64,000 nucleotides of DNA from DASZHJ01 sp035541215 (lineage in GTDB: Bacteria > Pseudomonadota > Alphaproteobacteria > ATCC43930 > CGMCC-115725): positions 13,583 through 77,582 of the forward strand of contig DATKNV010000033.1 of NCBI GenBank assembly GCA_035541215.1, read 5' to 3'. The translations under genes and the position numbers were made by a program. The notes beneath the pieces are model-generated. The model was given only the letters and a program-made list of their open reading frames with translations. It was not told where the DNA came from and ran no database searches. Positions 58,268 through 64,000 of the stretch are shown piece by piece. Numbering within the stretch: the first letter of the stretch is position 1; every line of letters begins with the position of its first letter.

Positions 58268-60307
58268 ATGGACGAACGCGCGGGGTTGGCCGATGCCTAC
58301 AAAGGCGACGCAGCGCTCGCGCCCTTGCTGAGGGAAGGGGGCTCGCCGCTCGATCCCGCGGGTGTGCGGGCGCTGGTGGCGGGCGTCTTGGCCGCGCCCC
58401 CCGGTTCGAACCCCGCCGCCTGGCTTCGCCTGGTGTCACCGCGCCCGTCGCCCGGTCTCGCGGCGCAGCTCGAGGCGCTCAAGCGAGAGATGGCCCAGCG
58501 TCTACCGCCGGAAGAGGCGGGCGCGAACGCCAAGCGCCTCGCGGCGTTGCGATCGGAGCTCGCGCGACGGGGCGTGCACGGCTTCCTCGTTCCGCGCGCG
58601 GACGAGCATCAGGGCGAATACGTTCCCGCGCGGGCCTGCCGCTTGGCGTGGCTCACGGGCTTCACGGGCTCGGCGGGGATCGCGGCGGTGCTGCCGGAGA
58701 AGGCCGCGATCTTCGTCGACGGGCGCTACACGCTGCAGGCGGAGGCGCAGGTCGATGGCGCGCTCTACGAGCGGCGTCACCTCACGGAGGCGCCGCTCGC
58801 GGACTGGATCGCCGCGACGCTGAAGCCGGGGCAGGTGTTGGCATACGATCCCTGGCTCCACACGCTGGCCGAGGTCGAGCGCTATCGCGCCGCCGCGCAG
58901 AAGGCCGGCGGGAGCCTCGAGCCCATGGACGGCAATGCCGTCGACGCCGTCTGGACGGATCAGCCGCCGCCGCCGATTGCGCCGGTGGTGCCGCAGGAGC
59001 TGCGCTTCGCCGGCGAGCCGGCGCAGCAGAAGCGCCGCGCCCTCGCCGCGGGGCTCGCACGCGACGGCATCGACGCCGCCGTCATCACCGCGCCCGATTC
59101 CATCGCCTGGCTTCTCAACATTCGCGGCGGCGACGTCGCGCACACGCCGCTTCCGCTCGCCTTCGCGCTCTTGCGGAACGACGGCGCAGTCGACCTCTTC
59201 ATCGACCGGCGAAAAGTGACGGCGGAGGCGCTGACGCATCTCGGCAACGAGGTCAGCCTGCGCGATCCCACGGAATTCGGCGCGGCGCTGGCCGGGCTCG
59301 GCGCCGCGCATCGGCGCGTCCAGGTCGATCCCGCTACGGCCGCTGCCTCGATCTTCGAGCGTCTGGAAGCTGCGGGCGCACGGATTCACCGCGCGGCCGA
59401 TCCTTGCCTGCTGCCGAAGGCGTGTAAGAATCCCGTCGAGCTCGAAGGCACGCGCGCGGCGCATCGACGCGACGGCGTCGCACTCGCGCGCTTCCTCGCC
59501 TGGCTCGCACGCGAGGCGCCGAAGGGCACGCTCGGCGAGATCGCGGCGGCCGACCGTCTGGAGGCGTTGCGGCGTGAGGGCGAGAATTTCCGCGATTTGA
59601 GCTTCGATACGATCTCCGGCGCGGGCTCGAACGGAGCCATCGTGCACTATCGCGTCAGCCGCAAGACCGAGAAGCGCCTGGAGCCCGGCACGCTCTATCT
59701 CGTCGATTCCGGGGCGCAGTATCTCGACGGCACCACCGACGTGACGCGCACGGTTGCGATCGGCGTGCCCACGCCGGAAATGCGGGATCGCTTTAGCCGC
59801 GTGCTCAAGGGCCACATCGCGCTCGCGACCTGCCGCTTTCCCAAGGGCACCAGCGGCTCGCAGCTCGACGCGCTCGCGCGGCACGCGCTCTGGCAGGCGG
59901 GGCTGGACTTCGATCACGGCACCGGGCACGGCGTCGGCAGCTATCTCGGCGTACACGAAGGGCCGCAGCGTATCTCGAAGGTCCCGAACACGCAGCCGCT
60001 GCTGCCGGGAATGATCGTTTCCGACGAGCCCGGCTACTACAAGACGGGCGCCTACGGGATCCGGATCGAGAATCTCGTGGTGGTGACGCCGGTGACGGTC
60101 TCCGGCGCCGAGCGGGAGATGCTGGGCTTCGAGACGCTGACGCTCGCGCCGATCGACCGGGCGCTGGTCGAGCCCTCGCTCCTCACGGCCGAAGAAATCG
60201 CCTGGCTCGACGCCTACCACGCCCGCGTGCGGCGCGAGGTGGGTTCCCTCCTCGATGCCGAGACCGGCGCCTGGCTCAATTCCGCCACGCAACCGTTTGC
60301 AATCTAA
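58268..60307 (+). CDS. pepP: Xaa-Pro aminopeptidase (aminopeptidase P) with N-terminal extension
   Basis: A 679-residue metallopeptidase removing N-terminal residues before proline. It has tandem creatinase-like N domains (about 90-400), then the pita-bread catalytic domain with metal ligands in YLVDSGAQY and GTTDVTRTV (Asp), GTGHGVGSYLGVHEGP (His), SDEPGYY and GIRIENL (Glu). The three-domain form matches the larger aminopeptidase P. The first ~85 residues (to SPRPSPGLAAQLEALKREM) form a helical segment not usual for the family. GGAGG precedes ATG 58268. Confidence 0.93.
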   Translation: MDERAGLADAYKGDAALAPLLREGGSPLDPAGVRALVAGVLAAPPGSNPAAWLRLVSPRPSPGLAAQLEALKREMAQRLPPEEAGANAKRLAALRSELARRGVHGFLVPRADEHQGEYVPARACRLAWLTGFTGSAGIAAVLPEKAAIFVDGRYTLQAEAQVDGALYERRHLTEAPLADWIAATLKPGQVLAYDPWLHTLAEVERYRAAAQKAGGSLEPMDGNAVDAVWTDQPPPPIAPVVPQELRFAGEPAQQKRRALAAGLARDGIDAAVITAPDSIAWLLNIRGGDVAHTPLPLAFALLRNDGAVDLFIDRRKVTAEALTHLGNEVSLRDPTEFGAALAGLGAAHRRVQVDPATAAASIFERLEAAGARIHRAADPCLLPKACKNPVELEGTRAAHRRDGVALARFLAWLAREAPKGTLGEIAAADRLEALRREGENFRDLSFDTISGAGSNGAIVHYRVSRKTEKRLEPGTLYLVDSGAQYLDGTTDVTRTVAIGVPTPEMRDRFSRVLKGHIALATCRFPKGTSGSQLDALARHALWQAGLDFDHGTGHGVGSYLGVHEGPQRISKVPNTQPLLPGMIVSDEPGYYKTGAYGIRIENLVVVTPVTVSGAEREMLGFETLTLAPIDRALVEPSLLTAEEIAWLDAYHARVRREVGSLLDAETGAWLNSATQPFAI

Positions 60308-60400
60308 GCATTCATCATAGAAGAATGTCCGCCGGACGCCACAGCGCCCAGTTGTATCGGTGTTGAATTATGCCCGTGTTTGCGCCAGAGTAAGAACGAT

Positions 60401-61126
60401 ATGGGGACGATCGATCACATTCTCGTTGTCGATGACGAGCGGGAGATCTGCGAAATCATTCGGCAGTACCTCGAAAGCGAAGGCTATCGCGTGAGCTGCG
60501 CCCATGATGGCGCGGGCATGCGCCGGGTCATGGCGACCGAGGCGGTGAGTCTCGTGATCCTCGATCTCATGCTGCAGGGCGAAGACGGGCTCACCTTGGC
60601 GCGCGAGCTGCGCGACAGCCGCCCGGAGATCGGGATTCTCATCCTCACGGGGCGCGGCGACACCATCGACCGCATCATCGGCCTGGAGATGGGTGCCGAC
60701 GACTATCTCTCGAAGCCCTTCCACCTGCGCGAGCTGTTGGCGCGCGCCAAGAGCGTGCTGCGGCGCGTCACGATCGCGCCGCGCGAGGGCGGGGGCGGGC
60801 GCTCGCGCACCCAGGCGCGCTTCGCGGGCTGGCAGCTCGATCTCGCGACGCGAGAGCTCGTGGCGCCGAAGGGACAGAAGGTGCATCTCACCACGGGCGA
60901 GTTCGACTTGCTCGCGGCCTTCGTCACCAACCCCAATCAGGTGCTCGACCGCGACCGGCTCCTCGACCTCGCGCGCAACCGCGAGGCCGGCCCCTTCGAC
61001 CGCACCATCGACGTCCAGGTCGGGCGCCTCCGGCGCAAGCTCGAGAGCGATCCGCAGAACCCGACATTGATCAAGACGGTGCGCGGCACCGGCTACATCT
61101 TCACGCCCGCGGTCGAGATCGCCTGA
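60401..61126 (+). CDS. OmpR-family response regulator (orphan)
   Basis: A 241-residue regulator: receiver domain (about 5-120) with acidic pocket D11-D12, phosphorylation site D55 in VILDLML, Thr in ILTGRG and Lys in YLSKPFH, followed by a winged-helix output domain (FDLLAAFVTNPNQVLDRDRLLDLARN, VGRLRRKLESDPQNPTLIKTVRGTGYIF). No histidine kinase gene is next to it in this window, so its partner is encoded elsewhere. It has its own upstream gap of 94 bases. Confidence 0.93.
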   Translation: MGTIDHILVVDDEREICEIIRQYLESEGYRVSCAHDGAGMRRVMATEAVSLVILDLMLQGEDGLTLARELRDSRPEIGILILTGRGDTIDRIIGLEMGADDYLSKPFHLRELLARAKSVLRRVTIAPREGGGGRSRTQARFAGWQLDLATRELVAPKGQKVHLTTGEFDLLAAFVTNPNQVLDRDRLLDLARNREAGPFDRTIDVQVGRLRRKLESDPQNPTLIKTVRGTGYIFTPAVEIA

Positions 61127-61202
61127 AGGCCGCGAGCCGCAGGGCTCCGTTGCGCCCGCGGCGGTTGACGCACCTCCGCCGCCCCAGCATCCTCGGCGGC
61201 CC

Positions 61203-62141
61203 ATGCCCGCCACCGACGCCTCCGCTGCCGCGTCCTCCGCACCGCTCCCGCGCTGGCGATTGCTGCTGCCCTATGCCGGTCTCGTCATCACGACGCTCTG
61301 CTGGGCCGGCAATTGGGTGGTGGGCCGCGCGATCCGCGACGCGATGCCGCCGATCGCGCTCAATTTCTGGCGCTGGACCGTGGCCCTCGTCATCCTGGCA
61401 CCCTTCGCGCTGCCGCGGCTTCGCGGCAAGGGTCCGGTGCTGCGCCGGCGCGCGCCGATTCTCTTCGCCCTGGGCGCGACCGGCATCGCGCTCTTCCAGG
61501 TGCTGGTCTATCTGGGCCTGCGCAGCACCACGACGCTGAACGCCGTCCTCATGAATTCCGCGGCGCCGCTCTTCATCATTCTCTGCGCCTGGCTCATGGA
61601 GCGCGACCGCGCGAGCCTCCGGCAGATAGTGGGCATGCTGATCTCCTTCTGCGGCATCGTCGTAATCATGGAGAAGGGCGATCTCGCGGGACTTGCGGAT
61701 TTCCGGTTCGATGTCGGCGATCTCGTGATCTTTGCGGCGATGCCGGTCTGGGGCGTCTATTCCGTGCTGCTGAAGCGCCGGCCGCGCGAGCTCGACGGGC
61801 TCGGGCTCCTTTTCGCGAGCGGCGCCGCGGGGCTGCTGCTGCTCGCGCCGGCCTATGCCGCCGAGACGCTCTGGTTCCGCGCGCCGACCGCCTCGCTCGC
61901 CTCGGCGGCGGCGGTGCTTTACGTCGCGCTCTTCGCCTCGCTCCTAGCCTACTTCTGCTGGAACTACGGCGTTGCCGCAGTGGGCCCCAATCGCTCCGGC
62001 TTCATGCTGCATCTCCTGCCCGCCTTCGGCACGCTGCTCGCGATCGTCGCCAACGGCGAGAGCATCTACCGCTACCACTTCGCGGGCATCGCCACGATCC
62101 TCATGGGCGTTCTGCTGGCGACGACCTCGCGCGGGCGCTAG
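61203..62141 (+). CDS. EamA/DMT-superfamily transporter
   Basis: A 312-residue membrane protein with ten predicted helices in two EamA repeats. The first starts GLVITTLCWAGNWVVGRAIRDAMPPIALNFWRW, the second DLVIFAAMPVWGVYSVLLKRRP. Typical members export amino acids, nucleosides or other metabolites; the substrate is unknown. An Ala/Ser-rich, uncharged N terminus precedes the first helix. It follows the response regulator by 76 bases, and common transcription is possible. Confidence 0.92.
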   Translation: MPATDASAAASSAPLPRWRLLLPYAGLVITTLCWAGNWVVGRAIRDAMPPIALNFWRWTVALVILAPFALPRLRGKGPVLRRRAPILFALGATGIALFQVLVYLGLRSTTTLNAVLMNSAAPLFIILCAWLMERDRASLRQIVGMLISFCGIVVIMEKGDLAGLADFRFDVGDLVIFAAMPVWGVYSVLLKRRPRELDGLGLLFASGAAGLLLLAPAYAAETLWFRAPTASLASAAAVLYVALFASLLAYFCWNYGVAAVGPNRSGFMLHLLPAFGTLLAIVANGESIYRYHFAGIATILMGVLLATTSRGR

Positions 62142-62226
62142 CGCCGCGGAGCTTTCTAACAAAAATGTAATCCTGCAGCGGACACCGCTACATTAAGAGA
62201 CTGGCACGCCGTAAAGCGGGTCATTC

Positions 62227-64000
62227 ATGAGTTCGGCTGAGCCACCGCATCTTCTCGAGAGCGCGAGCGCGTCGCCGCTGCCGGAGGGCGCGGGCGCGGG
62301 ACTATGGCACGGGTGGGGCCGCCGCCTCGAGGAGCTGCTGCGACGGACGAGCCAGTGGGGCCTGCGCGACAGCGAATTGGGCCTCCTCGCGGTGAGCGCG
62401 GTCGTCGGCGTCGTCATCGGCACCGGAGTGGTCGCGGTGCAATGGACGGTCCAGCTCCTGCACACGATCAATTTCGGCATCGCCATCGATCAGCACCTGA
62501 GCGAGGGGCGCGGTCTCGACTGGTGGCGCGTCCTCCTCGTTCCCGTCCTGGGCGGCCTCCTCTCGGGCATCGTCTCTGCCCTCCTGCGCCGGTCGCGCGA
62601 GCGCGAGGTGGTGGATGCGATCGAGGCGAACGCGCTCTTCGGCGGCAAGATGTCGCTCATCGACAGCGTGTCGCTGACGCTCCTCACGATGATCTCCTCG
62701 GGCTTCGGCGCCTCCGTCGGTATGGAGGCGGGCTTCACGCAGCTCGGCTCCGGCATCGCCTCGCGCGCGGGACAGGAGCTGCGCGTGCGCCGCGGCGATC
62801 TCAGGACGCTCGTGGGCTGCGGCGCCGCGGCGGCGATCGCCGCCGCCTTCAACGCGCCGCTCGCCGGCGCGTTCTACGCGTTCGAGCTGATCGTCGGCAG
62901 CTATACGCTGGGCACGCTTGCGCCGATCGCCACCGCCGCTCTCGCCGCAACCGTCGTCCAGCGCCAGCTGTACGGCGACAATCCGATCTTCGTCACCTAT
63001 CAACATTTCACCCTCACCGCGTCCAACTATCTCCTGCTGGCCGGCGAAGGCGTCCTGGCGGCGCTGCTCGGAATCGCGGCGATGGTCGGCGTCACGAAAG
63101 TTGAAGCCTACTTCCGCCGCGCAGCACTTCCGTCCTGGCTGCGTCCGGGCATCGGCGGGCTCGTGCTCGGCCTGATGGCGCTCGCCTACCCGCAGGTCCT
63201 CGGCAGCGGCCATGGCGGCATCGTGACCGTGATGTCCACATCGCTGGATCTGCCGCTGCTGCTGGCCTTGATCGTGGCCAAGACGCTGGCGTCCGCCGTC
63301 TCGGTCGGCAGCGGCTTCCGTGGCGGCATGTTCAGCTCGTCGCTGTTCCTCGGCGTGCTGTTCGGCAGCGCGTTCGCCATCGTCGTCGGCCACATCGCGC
63401 CGGGTGTGGCCCCGAACGCGGCGATCTTCATGCTGGCCGGGATGGGGGCCGTAGCCGCCGCCGTGGTCGGAGCCCCTGTGACCATGATCCTGCTCGTGCT
63501 CGAAGCCACGGCGGATTTCTCGGCAACCGTCGGCGTGACCGCGGCGGTGATCATCGCCTCGCTCGGCGTGCGCACCTGGTTCGGGTACTCGTTCGCGACC
63601 TGGCGCTTCCATGTCCGTGGCGTGCCGCTGCGCGGGGCCCATGACATCGGCTGGCTGCAGGATCTGACGGTCGAGCGACTGATGCGGCGCGATTTCTCGT
63701 TGGTGCCGCAGAGCATGCTGGTGAGCGAGCTTCGGCGCCAGCATCCGATCGGCGCCAAGCGAGTGTGCGTGGTCGACGAAGCCGGGCGGTATGCCGGCAT
63801 GATCGACCTGCAGGAAGCGCACGCGACCGATCTGGACCCCAAGGCGGATACGCTGACGGCCAAGGATATCGCCCACAACACGGCGCATTTCTTGACGCCG
63901 CAGCAGCCGGTCCGGGTGGCGCTCGATCTGTTCCTGGCGGCCGCGACGGAGGCGCTCGCGATCGTCGACAACCAGACGGACCGGCGCGTGATCGGCTTTC
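62227..64000 (+). CDS. ClC-family chloride channel/transporter with CBS domain (partial)
   Basis: At least 591 residues; the frame runs off the right edge. The ClC core is recognisable: SGFGASVGMEAGFTQLGSGI, where Glu is the gating residue of the GxEGP-like motif although the usual Gly-Pro is Ala-Gly, and the filter region SAVSVGSGFRGGMFSSSLFLG followed by AGMGAVAAAVVGAPVTMILLVLEAT. After residue ~470 a CBS domain starts (LTVERLMRRDFSLVPQSMLVSELRR ... VCVVDEAGRYAGMID), with a second half entering at the edge. It moves chloride, probably in exchange for protons. ATG 62227 is preceded by a 40-residue cytoplasmic N terminus. Confidence 0.9.
   Translation, partial: MSSAEPPHLLESASASPLPEGAGAGLWHGWGRRLEELLRRTSQWGLRDSELGLLAVSAVVGVVIGTGVVAVQWTVQLLHTINFGIAIDQHLSEGRGLDWWRVLLVPVLGGLLSGIVSALLRRSREREVVDAIEANALFGGKMSLIDSVSLTLLTMISSGFGASVGMEAGFTQLGSGIASRAGQELRVRRGDLRTLVGCGAAAAIAAAFNAPLAGAFYAFELIVGSYTLGTLAPIATAALAATVVQRQLYGDNPIFVTYQHFTLTASNYLLLAGEGVLAALLGIAAMVGVTKVEAYFRRAALPSWLRPGIGGLVLGLMALAYPQVLGSGHGGIVTVMSTSLDLPLLLALIVAKTLASAVSVGSGFRGGMFSSSLFLGVLFGSAFAIVVGHIAPGVAPNAAIFMLAGMGAVAAAVVGAPVTMILLVLEATADFSATVGVTAAVIIASLGVRTWFGYSFATWRFHVRGVPLRGAHDIGWLQDLTVERLMRRDFSLVPQSMLVSELRRQHPIGAKRVCVVDEAGRYAGMIDLQEAHATDLDPKADTLTAKDIAHNTAHFLTPQQPVRVALDLFLAAATEALAIVDNQTDRRVIGF

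Noticed and set aside
62302..63888. A 528-codon minus-strand frame at the right end.
   Set aside because: Antisense to the ClC channel gene, whose frame is open to the window edge and carries family motifs.
1..64000. CRISPR arrays, rRNA genes and a complete prophage.
   Set aside because: No regularly spaced repeats, rRNA sequence or phage structural genes were seen anywhere in the window.

Overview
The window is GC-rich DNA with codon use and gene content typical of an alphaproteobacterium, probably Hyphomicrobiales or Rhodospirillales. Pointers are a DUF1127 protein, an ArsR-methyltransferase fusion ahead of metF-metH, an alphaproteobacterial-type EttA, MlaC, a DUF6505-like protein and a UvrD with a C-terminal Tudor-like tail. 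Species cannot be named from the sequence alone.

Positions 1-11,484 form an anti-phage defence island. Its left part is a type III CBASS operon on the minus strand (CD-NTase, HORMA protein, TRIP13-like ATPase, and a nuclease effector running off the left edge). It diverges from a CapH/CapP-type repressor and metallopeptidase pair across a strongly palindromic operator region. Next come a broken trypsin-like protease gene, a transposase remnant and inverted IS ends. Then follows a two-gene system matching type I Mokosh: a pseudokinase-helicase fusion and a PLD nuclease. The island ends at a 3' half of a tRNA-Met(CAT) gene, the expected right attachment site of an element integrated in tRNA-Met. 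The intact tRNA would lie left of the window.

Positions 11,484-15,860 hold two small accessory cassettes. One is MarR / ABM monooxygenase / membrane protein; the other is pirin / isochorismatase-like hydrolase / LysR. Related short repeats mark their edges, suggesting stepwise insertion at one hot spot.

From about 16 kb on, the content looks like ordinary chromosome. It includes an XRE-cupin regulator with a divergent acetyltransferase, an alpha/beta hydrolase, a tandem universal stress protein, ChaB, an ABC membrane domain without ATPase, SodC, a tungstate transporter (tupBCA), ettA and mlaC. Then come the methionine/one-carbon operon (ArsR-methyltransferase, metF, metH), a patatin, a DUF2182 membrane protein, a MetE-C-like methyltransferase, a NitT/TauT-type ABC transporter, a dipeptide-type ABC transporter (dppABCDF order), an FAA hydrolase, a thioesterase, a diguanylate cyclase and an SLC13 transporter. 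The right end carries a membrane-anchored TIR-Sel1 protein, a UvrD/PcrA helicase, a run of genes joined by short overlaps (DUF2817 peptidase, PrmA-like, UppP-like), a PAS protein, a decayed secreted protein, DUF1127, aminopeptidase P, an orphan OmpR regulator, an EamA transporter and a partial ClC channel with CBS domain.

The strongest leads are the CBASS with an apparently non-NucC nuclease effector and its operator array, the Mokosh protein whose kinase domain has lost its catalytic residues, and the nested insertion junctions at tRNA-Met.
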